Below are positions 1 to 11,104 of a DNA stretch of 64,000 nucleotides, piece by piece. The notes under the pieces are model-generated. The model was not told the DNA's origin. It was given only the letters and a program-made list of their open reading frames with translations, and searched no databases. How positions within the stretch are numbered: position 1 is the first letter of the stretch; every line of letters begins with the position of its first letter. A program made the position numbers and the translations under genes. Origin of the DNA: Scenedesmus sp. ARA3 (lineage: Eukaryota; Chlorophyta; Chlorophyceae; Sphaeropleales; Scenedesmaceae); NCBI GenBank assembly GCA_004335835.1, contig RWJK01000156.1:1-64000 (forward strand). The letters are read 5' to 3'.

Positions 1-1314
1 CCTTTCAGGTGTTAGTGGTGGCGTATGCCGCGTGAGTACACCAGTGTAACCCCTCTCTCTCTTAACCATCGCAGACCTCTCCCATCATATATGTGAGCTG
101 AAAGAGGGGCAAGTGACTCGTTCTGGGCGATAGCTTGCCCACCCCTGTAACAGGCCTCTCTCTCCCATCAACCTGGAGGCACAAGGCACACCGTGTAACC
201 CCTCTTCTACCATCAACCTGGAGCAGCGCGTGCAGCTGCCAGCTGTCCAGTGGCAGTGCAAGCTGAGGGAGACGTAGCTGCTCACAGCAGGTCCTGTTTG
301 ACGCTTATGCATGCTGCTGGTCATCTGAGGCATATGCTTCTCATTTTGTGTGTTGTTGGCTTCAATGCTCCCTTCAAGCAGGCTCGCTATATTGGCGGGC
401 AAAGCTTCACTTTCTCGCCAGCGCTTGACAAGCTGACAACGCACTGTCGTGCTCATTTATTATTATTAACAAACCTAAAAGTATTGAATGACATTGCATT
501 ATGTATGTTGTGGTTGCCACAGATTGCGGGCCTAATCATCAACAACGAATGTAGCATCAGGCTCGGAGCTCGGAACTTCAACGGCGGCTCATGCATACTG
601 TGTCTGCTCACCACACCCTCTTCGCATCTGAAACAATCATCATGTGCACATCGCATCAGCTTGTGTGTAGGGCGTCGGAGTGGCACTCGTGCAGCACTGG
701 CCCATGGCGAGGCGCACATTTGCATGCAAGCTTGCCATGTTCGGAAGAGCAGGCATACCGCCATGACACTGCATTACATGTGTATAAAGATTTGCAGGAA
801 GCACGCATTGCAGTGGCACGATGCGGCATATTGCGTCACTCACATGTCTAGAAGTGGTCCCCCCAAAGGCCACCATGGCTGTTGAATCGCAGTTGTGCAT
901 GCTGCTCCTGCTCCTGCTCCTGCAACTTGTTCAAGTATGACCTGCGCTCAACATGTGCCATGACAGCCATGACACTGCATTGCATGTGAAATGGACCATC
1001 ATTATCTGAAACTGTAGCAGGTAGTTCACCTGCATTCTGAGTACGCAGTGCCTGCCAGGCAGGAAACTCAGCTTGTTATAAAGAATTGCAGGTACGAAGT
1101 CGAAGGGCGCTGCTGGGGCAGCATCTTGGCATGATATTGAGAGTTGCAAAAGTTGCATGTGCAGGAGGCGATGCGGCTGCAACAACACCTTTGGGTTGTC
1201 TGCAATTCGACGTTACTGCTCCCAACGGGACAGGCAACCAGCCCTGACAGTGCGCCCATGTACTTGTACAGCCAATCTCGCCCTGGCCACAGCTTAAGCT
1301 GCTACGAGTAGCTA
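1..1314. other. Intergenic, no supported gene
   Basis: This stretch lies downstream of the NOC2 stop codon. It contains overlapping open frames on both strands, the longest at 250-885 on the plus strand, but none shows a recognisable domain, credible splice structure or composition like the neighbouring genes. A short CTCCTG repeat occurs near 903-920. I see nothing else I can name. Confidence 0.6.
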
Positions 1315-4300
1315 CTACCGCCTCTGCGGCTTGCCTCCGCGACCGCCGCCATGCTTCTTCCGCACGCCGCCGCTGTGCTGCTGCTGCTTCCCATCCCCAT
1401 GCTTAAAGCCACGGCCGCCACCACCACGGCCACCCCCGCTGCCGCCACCATGCCGGCCGCCCCTACCCGCGTGCTGCCCTCTGCCCCTGCCCCTGCCGCG
1501 CTGCTGCTGGCCCCGGCCGCCGCCGCCGCCTCTGCTGCCTCCCCCAGCACCCTCATCCTCCTCACTGTCACTTTCAGACCCACCCTCGGCACCTTCGCTG
1601 CGGCTGTCGCTGTCATCACCGCCTGCTGCTGCTGCTGCTGCCTCGTCACTGTCTTCGTCATCATCTGACAGCTGATACTCCTGCAGCTGATCCTCAGCTG
1701 CACCCTCATCATCACCCTCACCATCGCTGCCGCCTGCTGCTGCTGCTGCCGCTCCTGCACGCTTCAGCCGCTTCTCCTTCTGCCGCATCATGCGCTTGGC
1801 TGCTCCTGCAAGCACTTCATCGTCCGCATCATCATCTGATGCGTCACCAGCAGCCACCAGCTTACCAAGGCCGCCTGCAGCAGCAATCGATCAAACGGAA
1901 AAGGCAGAGGCATACAGGAGGAAGATGAAGGTGAGCAGGATACATGCCACTGCTGTAAGAGCACCAGGATCAGCAGCACGCGCTCCTTGTGCAACATGCA
2001 CTTCACCCTCTCCAAACAGGACATAACCACAAAGTAATGCATAGCGACACAAATCATAAGAACAGCAACAGCATGGCCACCCACCGTCTTCCTCCTCGTA
2101 ATCGTCCTCCTCATCATCATCGTCGTCCTCCTCCTCCTGCTGCTGCTTGCGCTTGCGCTTGCTGCCGGCCTCGCCGCCCAGCTTCAGCTCGCTGGTGCTG
2201 CTGCTGCGCATCGCCATGCGCGCAGCAGCCTTCTGCAGCAGCTGCCCGGCAAACGACACCAGCGGCGACTGCAGCAGCGCACACATGAACAGCAGCAGCA
2301 GCAGGCAGAGCAGGTTCAGCACGTCATCAAGGGTACAGCGCCCAGGAAACATTGTGCGCTAGCAATGCCCCAGCGGCGCCAGTCGGGTGTGCATGCATTG
2401 ACCAAGCAGCAGGAGGCACCCAAGCATGCACAGTCCGACCACAAACCCCGCACAAAGACACGTCAGCACAACTGCCCTAAACTCAACTCAACACCCACCG
2501 CATCTACCAGAATCTCCTATGATATACATCATCATCCGACAAACACACGTGAGCCCATCAATCACCTTTGCCTTGTCCCTGTCCTCAGACATGAAACGCC
2601 CCGCAGCCGCCAGGTCCTGCGGCGCAAACGCCACGCTGTCCCTCGCCCCGCCAACATACACGATGTTGCGCTCCAGCGCGTCCACTAGCTGCTTGGCACT
2701 CCTCCTAAACCGCTCTACCGCGCAGCCTTTGGCAAAGCCGCGCAGCGCCACGCAGGGCAGGTGGGCTGCCTCGGGGAAGGCGATGTGTGTGGCCCACTGG
2801 CGCAGGTGATCGGCCAGCAGCTCCAGCACCTGGCAGGATGCAGGCGAGAAGGAAATGAAGGCGTTACACAAGACACTGGAGAAGGCGATGTGGGTGGCCC
2901 ACTGGCGCAGGTGGTCGGCCAACAGCTCCAGCACCTGCCAAAAGCCGAGAGAGGAAAGGAGTGGAGGGTGTTACGATCAATATGCACTCGTTGACATGTT
3001 GGAAACGTGCATAGTAGTGCAGTGGGCATGCAAAGTACACAATGTTTGTATGGCTGTTTGCAGCACAGCCAGACAGCACGTTGCCGCACAGAAGAGCACG
3101 AGCACAGCACAGCGCTGCTGCGCAGCGACCGGCACAGTCTGTGTGTGGCGCGCTGCCGGAAACCTGCCAGCGAAATCCAGACCTGCCCTGTGAGCTGTGA
3201 AACTGCACGAAGCACACCTTTCCCTGACATTTCATGGCATAGACAACAATTACACTGTGTGAAGTTCTTCAAGGCACGTGCCCCACCCACCTGGCTGACC
3301 ACCTCCTCCTGCAGTGAGGCCATCTTGAGCTGCGTCTTGCTCAGCCGCAGCAGCAGCAGCATGTCGGGCGCAGCAGCAGCGCCGCCGGTGGGCGTGCGGC
3401 GCAGCTCGCTCCACTGCAGCATCTCCAGCAGCAGCGGGCTCACGGGGATGTACACGCCGGTGGCCTGCATGCAGCAGCAGCAGCAGCAGCAGCACGTTGC
3501 AGCGCAGTTGGTCCCAGACACAGCATGTGGAGCTGCATATGGCACCCGCCTTTGCCACTGCCCACACAGGACGAAATGCAGTCGTACAAATGGCTTGCAA
3601 GTAGCCTACCACATGTATGAACCTGCAGATCTGCGCTGGTTGTTACTTTACATGTTATAACACATAACAATTCTGGCGCTAAGCAGGAGCTGGGCTCTGC
3701 AGCGCCGCCCACCTGACCCAGCCTGTTGAGTGCACAAAATTGAGAAGGCACCATACCCAAGGCTACACTGCACCCACCTTCACGCAACCCAAACAGAACA
3801 GCACGCAAGCAACTCACAGACTTACCTGCAGCCAACCCATCCATTGCGCTGCAAAACACGCATAAGGCTGGCAGTATGCTGCAACTCTATGACCAAATAA
3901 AACCCTGTGCTGTGCAGCAAGCCCCACCTGGCCCAGCCTGTTGAGTGCCCGGATGAGCCTCAGCCTGATGGGGAAGTAGCGCGGCGTGGGCACCAGGCGC
4001 GCAGCACCCAGCAGCAGCTGCGTGAGAGGGTACACCAGTGGTGACAGCGTGCCCTGGGGCGCTGCAGCAGCCAGCACCTTCACCCACAGCTCCAGGCAGT
4101 TGAGCGTCTGCAAGATGAGTGAGGGACGCATGAAATGTGTGAGAATAGTGACATCAGATGCAAGGGATGTGAAGCATGAGATTCACAACAGCAGTCCATG
4201 CACACGGTTGGCACAGTGCATGTGTATGTGCGTGTAGGTGCGTGCCCCTGCCGCCCACCTGCCAGCAGTAGACCTCCTTGTGTGCGTCCTGCGTCTTGGC

Positions 4301-5846
4301 TGACAGCGCGTTGCGCAGCAGCACCGCCAGCTCACGGATGGCCACAAAGCCCACCTAAGGGAGACAGACAGCAGCAGCCGCAGCAGTGCAAGAGAGTCAG
4401 AAGGCGACACCTTCGCTCGCACAGCTTAACTACAGCTCAGTTAACCCTGATGTGGTGCACTGCTACGCTGCAGCCCACAACACTCAATGTGTAGGACCTC
4501 TGCCCCACTGCCAAGGTGCCACTTTGTCCCACTGCCACAAAGCACACAGCGACTTCCTGTAACAACAGCCCACAGTTCGAAAAAAAATCCGCAACAGCCG
4601 TTACGCCGGCGCACCTGGTAGGTTACCGCCAGGTCCAGGCTGCTCAGTTCCACCACGCCGGCCGCGCCATTACAGTGCCTCGTCTGCTAAAACACAAACA
4701 ACATCCCTAAAACCATCCCTGCCATCTATAAAACCGCCGCACCTGGTAGGTGACCGCCAGGTCCAGGATGCTCAGCTCCACCACACCAGCCGCGCCATCA
4801 CAGTGCCTAATATGCCAAAACACATACAACATCGCTAAACCACCCCTCACGATCCCTAAAACCTCCGCACCTGGTAGGTCACCGCCAGGTCCAGGCTGCT
4901 CAGCTCCACCACGCCCGCCGCCATGAAAGCCAGCGCGGCATGTGTCACGTAACATGAAACATGATGCCCCCCCCCCCAAAAAAACAACAACAACGCCACA
5001 ACCGGTAGGTGACCGCTAGCCATAGCTGTTCAGAAGAGGACGCAACCGACGGGTTGCAAAGCTATAAGGCAGGTGGCACAACAGTTGCTCAACCTCTCAC
5101 CTGGTAGGTCACAGCAAGGTCCAGGCTGCTGAGCTCCACCACGCCAGCCGCCATGAAGGCCAGCGCGGGCAGCGTGGCGGGCGACACAAACTTGGCGTTG
5201 GCGGCGTACGCGCGGTACGCGCCGCGCAGCACCGTCTGCAGCGCCGGCGGCGGCAGCACCAGACCCATCTGGCGCACCAGCAGCAGCGCCTGCAGGGTGT
5301 GTTTCAACAGCGGTGCAGGAGGTTGCAGCAGCGGCTGGTGCAGGGAGAGAGGCAGCGCAGTTGAGTAGCTAGCCAGCAGCGAGAGTAGTGAGCTTGTCGA
5401 GTGCTGGGTTTGGCTGAGATCCATGGGTAGGGAAGCGCATTTGTTGCAATGAGCCAGCACAGGCTGCGCTCGCCCTAAACTTGCCCCGCCAGACACCTGC
5501 AGTCCCCAGCAGCTTGAATTCACCATAACGCCGCTGCACCAAGACACAACAACGACTCGTGGACTGTGTCGCGTTCGTGACCCCGCAGCACTCACACTTA
5601 CCAAAGCTCTACCGGTTCAACCCACCTGCAGCCGTGGCGCGTTCTCCTTCTCCCCGCTGCCAAACAGCTCCAGGCCCAGCTTCAGCAGCTTCTTGGTCAG
5701 CCGCGGGTACGGCCCGAAGAAGGCGGCAGAGGGCCGCAGCCGGCGCAGCGCGTATGCGGACATCTCCGGCTGCGTCATGGACGCCAGCAGGTGCAGGCTG
5801 TTGCCCAGGTAAGACTTGACCAGCGGCTCCACCTGGGAGGCAGGGA

Positions 5847-5887
<41 letters not shown>

Positions 5888-7840
5888 TTGAGAGAATATT
5901 AGCATGCTGATGTATGCCACATGTCTCTGCAACGGATGCTTGATGCATGTATCAACGGAGACTGGAGCGAGCTGCAAAGTCTGCAGCAGGCAAGCAGAGA
6001 TCCGCGCAGCACCAACTGTAACCACCTTGCTGACTGGAACAACCGCTGGTGTATCATGACGTCAGGTCTTGCAGGATGCCGCACAGACCCACTCCACAGC
6101 AGCAACTACACCGGCCTGAAACAAAAAACAACGCACCTTTCTCCAGCGTGGCGCCTTGGGCACCGCCTCCGCAAGCAGCACGCCCGGCTTGCCTGCAGCA
6201 GCAGCGCCGCTCCCGCCAGCAGCAGCAGCAGCAGCGCTGGAAGCATCTTGCGGCAGGCCCAGCATGCGCCTGAAGATGCCGTCTGCCTCCTTTAGCATGA
6301 AGAGCATCACTCGGTTGAAGACGGCGCCGCTGCTGATGGTGAGGCTGCTGCTGAGCTGCTGCTCAGTGTCGCCGTAGTGGCAGGCGACCCTGCGAAGTGA
6401 GGTGGCGGTGCGGGTGCAGCATTGATGGGTTGTGTTTTGCCAGTTGATTTGTGGAGAGACAGGGATGCAGTTGGAGGCGATTGCAGAAAACTGCCGGCAG
6501 AGGAACAAGGATGGCTTGCAGGAACTGCACCGCCACAATAACAGCCAAAGGCTGGTGGGAGTAACACGGCGTGTGTTGGCTTGCCCATTTCTTTTTATGT
6601 TCTTTAGCAAAGACAGCTGCAATAAAATAAGCGCTGTGACAGCTGGTGTCATGTCCAGGGGTGAATGACTCAGGGTTGCGCGGGGTGGGTCAACCGCGAG
6701 TAAGTGAGCCCGGGCGGCTGCTGCCGCTGCTGTGCGGTGCTTTGTCCGCTGCCAGGCCCCACGGACAAGGGGCTGGAGCAAGGAAGCACCGCGCTGTTGG
6801 CCTGCCGAATGCACACTACACATGCACACGCACAGGAAACCGCTGTACAAAACACGACACATGCCTGCTGTCCATGCCAGCAAGTACAGAGCACTAGACA
6901 GCTAAACCCCTTCTATGCACTGATAAAACAGGAAACAAATATGCAGCCCCACCTGTAGGCCTTGATCAGCTGCATCATTGCACCCATGGATGCCTTCTCC
7001 AGAGCCGCTTTGCACCAGCCATCCACCATGCTGCTGGTCACATGCATGCCCTGCTTGCCTGCGCCCCCCTCCTCCTCCTCCTCACTGTGCGGCTCCTCAC
7101 TCTCATCTCCTTCCTCTGCCTCATTTGCTGCCGCTGCTGCTGCTGCTGCTGCCTTCTTATCCGCCTTACCAGCCTTCGCATCCTTGCCTGCTGCTGCTGC
7201 TGCCTTTGCAGGTTTGCCGGCCTTGCCTGCTGCTGCTGCTGGTGCTTCATCGTCGTCTTCGTCTTCACTTTCATCTTCCAAGTCTGACTCATCATCCTCA
7301 CCAAAGCCAAGCAGCTCGGCATCAGTTTGCTGCACAGCCACAGCACAACAAAGACACAATGCAGGCGGGCACAGCAGCACAGGCGCAGCAGCAGCCGCAC
7401 GTCAATGGCAAAACCAGCAACAGAACAAGGCACCAAAGCAGACTTAGGACGATGAGCCTGCTGCTGGAAGCCACTCCAGTGGCGCCTGCAAGCCAGCACC
7501 CAAACAAGGTATGAAGCAAGCAGCCATACCACAGGCAAGTGCCCCACCTGTCAAACCCAGCATCATGCCACTCTAATCCGTTCATCTACATAGTGTACAG
7601 CTGAAGCCGTGTACCATACATGTGCGCCTGCAAAACAAGCCTCGCCCCACCTGCAGGTATGCGTAGAACTCAGGGTCCCGCTCCCGCAGCGCCTCCAGCT
7701 GCTGCTTGTGGCGCGACACAGCACCCTGCAGCTTCACATTGTCAGCAGCAACAGCAGCAGCCTGGCCGCCATCACCAGCTGCTGCTGCTGCTGCTGCGTC
7801 GTCATCTTCGCTGCCACTACCGTCCTCCTCATCATCACTG

Positions 7841-7890
<50 letters not shown>

Positions 7891-8768
7891 GTCGCCGTCC
7901 TCAGACCCTGAACCCAGCAGCTCTGAGTCGTCCTCGTCACTAACGTCATCGGAGCCTGTTACATCCTCGTCATCTGACACGCTCAGCTGCTGCTGCCCGC
8001 TGCCTTCATCGTCTGAGCTGAGCCCTTCCTGCTGCTGCTGCTGCTGCTGCTGCTCGAAGCCACCGTCCAGAAACTCATCCAGGTCCATTTCTTCCAGCCG
8101 CTTCTTTGCAGGAGCCTGCTTCTGCTGCGGCTGCTGGGGCTTGCCGCCCGCTGCTGCTGCTGCTGATGGCTTCTTGCCTCCTGTAAGACAGATACAAAGA
8201 CGTGTATGGCCAGTGGGCATATGTCAAGTAATATTCCTCTAAGGGAAGTAGGGAGGGAAGTAGGGAGAGGAGAGCAAACACCACAGGCCAGGCAAGGGTG
8301 TGATACGAGGAGCTTGCAATCAACGGGTGCTGTGCCTGAGAGCAAGCAGATCAATGCAGATGTATTGGTGCCGTAGATTGTGCTTGGTTGGTTGAGCTTC
8401 GTTGGAGGCACATACCAGAAGATGCTGCAACATGCAGTGTGCGGCTGTGCACCCTGACAGCCTGACATGAGAATGCTGGCAAACACAGACTCTGCCCAAT
8501 CTGCGATTGTACATGTATCAAGGCTGCACTAGTAAACCACATCCAGTTCAACGTGGACTGTAGGCGGCCACGCAGACATGCTGCACCCTGGTTGGCTGCA
8601 GGCAGCCAAACTGAGCCCAGCAGCTCAATTGCCGCCCAGGCCTGATGCTGGTGCGGCCTACTCACCAGGTGACGGCTTGCTGCCATGATGATGCTTCTTC
8701 TTAAACTGCGCCTGCCCCTTTTGTTTCTTTTGGGCGAACTTCTTGGTGGCTTTACTGATTTTACTCAT
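1315..8768 (-). CDS. NOC2: Nucleolar complex protein 2 (NOC2), 12 exons, 1038 aa
   Basis: NOC2 partners NOC1 or NOC3 in the nucleolus and nucleoplasm and escorts pre-60S ribosomal particles. Exons in transcription order: 8768-8666, 8180-7651, 7329-6953, 6389-6137, 5832-5626, 5289-5101, 4354-4259, 4107-3928, 3464-3291, 2829-2566, 2268-2085, 1874-1315. Phases close to 3117 nt. The start gives a lysine-rich N-terminus (MSKISKATKKFAQKK). Next come acidic and poly-Ala/Gln stretches, the family motif LRERDPEFYAYLQ (about residue 200), then the NOC2 helical domain (about residues 310-800) with TSSMVDGWCKAALEKA, LSPLVYPLTQLLLG and PTPRYFPIRLRLIRAL. The tail is acidic, then Gly/Arg-rich (RGRGRGRG) to the stop. 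The protein is longer than typical homologues (700-770 aa), mostly through low-complexity insertions. Copies of exon edges lie in introns 6, 8 and 9. It is divergent from the HisRS gene. Confidence 0.93.
2860..2937 (-). repeat. Acceptor-side copy of NOC2 exon 10 start
   Basis: The copy begins at 2934 behind its own CAG acceptor and repeats the first roughly 20 codons of exon 10 (VLELLADHLRQWATHIAF), then diverges. It sits 105 bases upstream of the real exon start at 2829. The reading frame from the copy to the real exon is open and in phase, so use of the upstream acceptor would add 35 residues. Confidence 0.85.
3705..3745 (-). repeat. Decayed donor-side copy of NOC2 exon 8 end
   Basis: This segment matches the end of exon 8 and its donor at 3928-3945 (the coding stretch for RALNRLGQ followed by GTGGG), then loses similarity. 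It lies in intron 8, downstream of the intact exon in transcription order. Confidence 0.7.
4610..5035 (-). repeat. Array of donor-side copies of NOC2 exon 6 end
   Basis: Three clear copies, at about 4612-4690, 4739-4808 and 4868-4945, and one strongly decayed copy at about 4999-5030 repeat the last codons of exon 6 (VELSSLDLAVTYQ) with its donor. The real exon end is at 5101. Copy spacing is about 127-130 bases. The three clear copies keep CAG followed by a GT-type donor. All lie within intron 6. Confidence 0.88.
5846..5884 (-). repeat. CTG triplet tract before NOC2 exon 5
   Basis: On the sense strand this is a run of about 12 CTG units ending about 15 bases before the exon 5 acceptor (CCTCCCAG at 5833-5840). 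It lies where a polypyrimidine tract would be expected. Confidence 0.7.
6650..6798 (-). mobile_element. About 147-bp dispersed intronic element, copy A
   Basis: This segment of NOC2 intron 3 is nearly identical, in reverse complement, to 13136-13283 in the HisRS gene. The shared block runs from ACAGCGCGGTGC to CCCCTGGACAT, with only a few differences over about 147 bases. There is no coding capacity and no clear target-site duplication or terminal inverted repeat. It is oriented with the sense strand of its host gene in both copies. A short non-autonomous or SINE-like element is the likeliest reading; the class is unresolved. Confidence 0.6.
7847..7892 (-). repeat. Triplet run encoding poly-Ala in NOC2
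   Basis: A run of about 14 CTG units on the plus strand is read on the minus strand as consecutive GCA alanine codons inside NOC2 exon 2. It sits between acidic Ser/Asp blocks. Confidence 0.85.
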
Positions 8769-8775
8769 GCTGTCG

Positions 8776-8814
<39 letters not shown>

Positions 8815-9261
8815 CCTGCTGCTGCCCGGTATGCTTACAGGCGGCTGCAAGTATAGTTTTACCTACTATCGCAAACTTCGCCACCACGAACGAGTACTGA
8901 GTGCTGAGGGAGGCCCAGCTGACAACTTTGTCACTGTACCGGCGGCAAACCGTTCAGCAACACAAATCGCGTACATAAAAACCTACAGATATCCATGAAA
9001 ATACTATACAGCCTGCCGAAAGCCTTGAGGGGATGCCCAGCTCGTGGCCCGTCACTAACACCTGCACTTGAGCGCGCATGAGCAGCCAGGATATCGTCGT
9101 TCTCAGATAACAGCAGATTGAAGGAAATGTCTTTGGTCTCTTAGCTGCTAACACCAACTTAAGTTGGCCGCGAACGTACTGCTGTGGCACTTGCTGGGTC
9201 ACTTGTCGGGTGTGTATCGAACGATCCCGGCCTTGGCGGTTCCTGACAAGTTCTTGGCAAC
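8769..9261. promoter_or_regulatory. Divergent promoter region NOC2 / HisRS
   Basis: These 493 bases separate the two divergent start codons and should hold both 5' UTRs and promoters. A CTG run at about 8778-8812 lies just upstream of the NOC2 ATG. I see no confident TATA box or known motif. Confidence 0.5.
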
Positions 9262-11068
9262 ATGTTGGGGCAGCTGACGCGCTCGCCAGCTTCTCTGGCC
9301 GGGCTGCGCAGCTCCACGCAGCTGGTGGCCAGGCTATCACAAAGCAGTAGACCAGTCAGGTTGCACCGGGCAATTACTTCTGCAGTGTCACAGGTGCGGG
9401 AATACATGGCTTGAAGCACTGCTTAACCTCAATGTCCGCATTTACGCATACTGGCTGTGACGGTAGCATGCAAATTGCTGCTGGTATTGAGGCCATATGC
9501 TTGCTGCTGGTGTTCAGCACACCAATAACTCTGAAATTTGCGCCAGCTGGTGGTCCCAGATGGTTGCGTTCCTTCAACAAGAAATATTGCATCACATCTA
9601 ACTAACGTGTTGCTGTGTAGGCTGACCAAGAGGCAACAGCAGCATCAACAGCAGCAGCAGTACAGCAGCAACAGCAGAGTAGCAGCCCGGATGGCACTGG
9701 CACACAGCAGCAAGCACAGCAGCGCAAGGTCGGGGCAGCAGGGCCACGCACAAGCAGCAAAGAGATGGTGGACACAAGCCCCCCACGAGGTAAGCAGCAG
9801 AAACCAGTCAGCCAATGGCCCATTGACCAAATGGCTGGTGGTGTGTGCTGGTCAGGCCACTGGCACACAAGCCTGGCCATGGTCCTAAGAAAAAGAATGT
9901 GCAGCAAGCTAGCTGTGCTAGGCCTTAGCTTGCACCTGCCTGCAGAGCTGCAGTGGCGGACATGGCTGCTCTTGTGACATCTACCAATCAGCAGCTGCAT
10001 GGACAGGAAGCAGGCGTTGCGATCATCTGTCCGTATCAGTGCCAAAGCGGCTACCCTGCAGTACACTATGCGCTGCATCAGCTGAATGATGCCAATTGGT
10101 GGCGGCGTTTGAAAGGCTGCGTATGTTGAATTTGTCATGCTTTCAGCCCCCTAGCTGCTCTGTGTTGGCTGAAACCCAGTCATGCCAGGTTCTATGACGC
10201 TCTTTGAATGCATACCCTGCTGCAACTGACGGCCCTGCCTGTTCTGCACTTCTGCTCAACCCCTTGCCCTGCAGGCACACGTGACTTCTACCCTGAAGAC
10301 ATGCGCCTGCGCAACTGGCTGTTTGGCGAGTGGGCAGCAGTTGCGCAGCTCTTCGGCTTTGAGCAGTTTGACGTGCCTGTGCTAGAAAGCGAGGAGCTCT
10401 TTGTCAGGAAAGCGGGAGAGGAGATCACTGACCAGCTGTACAACTTCCAGGTGTGAAAGCTGCTGTGAACTTTGCAGCAGTGTCGTACAGTCTTGGTCAG
10501 ATCTGCTCAAACAGCACAACCTCAGTGTGCTCCAGCTGCTGAATGTATACTGCACTTGCATGGCATTGGCATCAGCACCCAGCAACAGCCATGCATTCCT
10601 TTGACCACATGTGGCTCTGCGCGTGCCCTGCACATCAACCTACTGCACGTCCTGCTGCTGCTGCTGCTGCTGCTGGCTTGCAGGACAAGGGTGGGCGGCG
10701 TGTCGCGCTGCGCCCTGAGATCACGCCCAGCCTGGCCCGGCTGGTGCTGGGCAAGGGCAAGGGCCTGGCACTGCCTGCAAAGTGGTGGATAGTGGGGCAG
10801 GTGAGCAGGCAGCAGCAGCAGCAGCAAGGACAGGAACAACAGCAGGATCGAGGACATCACTGCAGCTGCCGCTGCTGCAGGCTGGACAGCTGTGACAAGT
10901 ATGCTACAGGCAAATTGTAATACTGACTGTGCAACGGCAGCAACAGCACGTGTCGCTTAGGTTCGGGCAAGGCAACAGCAGCAGCATATGCCAGGACATC
11001 GCTGCTCATGCTTTGCGCTGCATTCTCCGTCAACACGATTTTACAGAACATTAGAATGACTGCGTGTT

Positions 11069-11104
<36 letters not shown>

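Noticed and set aside
250..885. A 211-residue open frame on the plus strand
   Set aside because: No domain, no biased codon pattern and competing open frames on the other strand. Stop-poor GC-rich sequence gives such frames by chance.
3730..3748. An 18-base match between 3731-3748 and 61141-61158 (TGCACAAAATTGAGAAGG)
   Set aside because: Too short and isolated to call a dispersed repeat. A genome-wide search would be needed.
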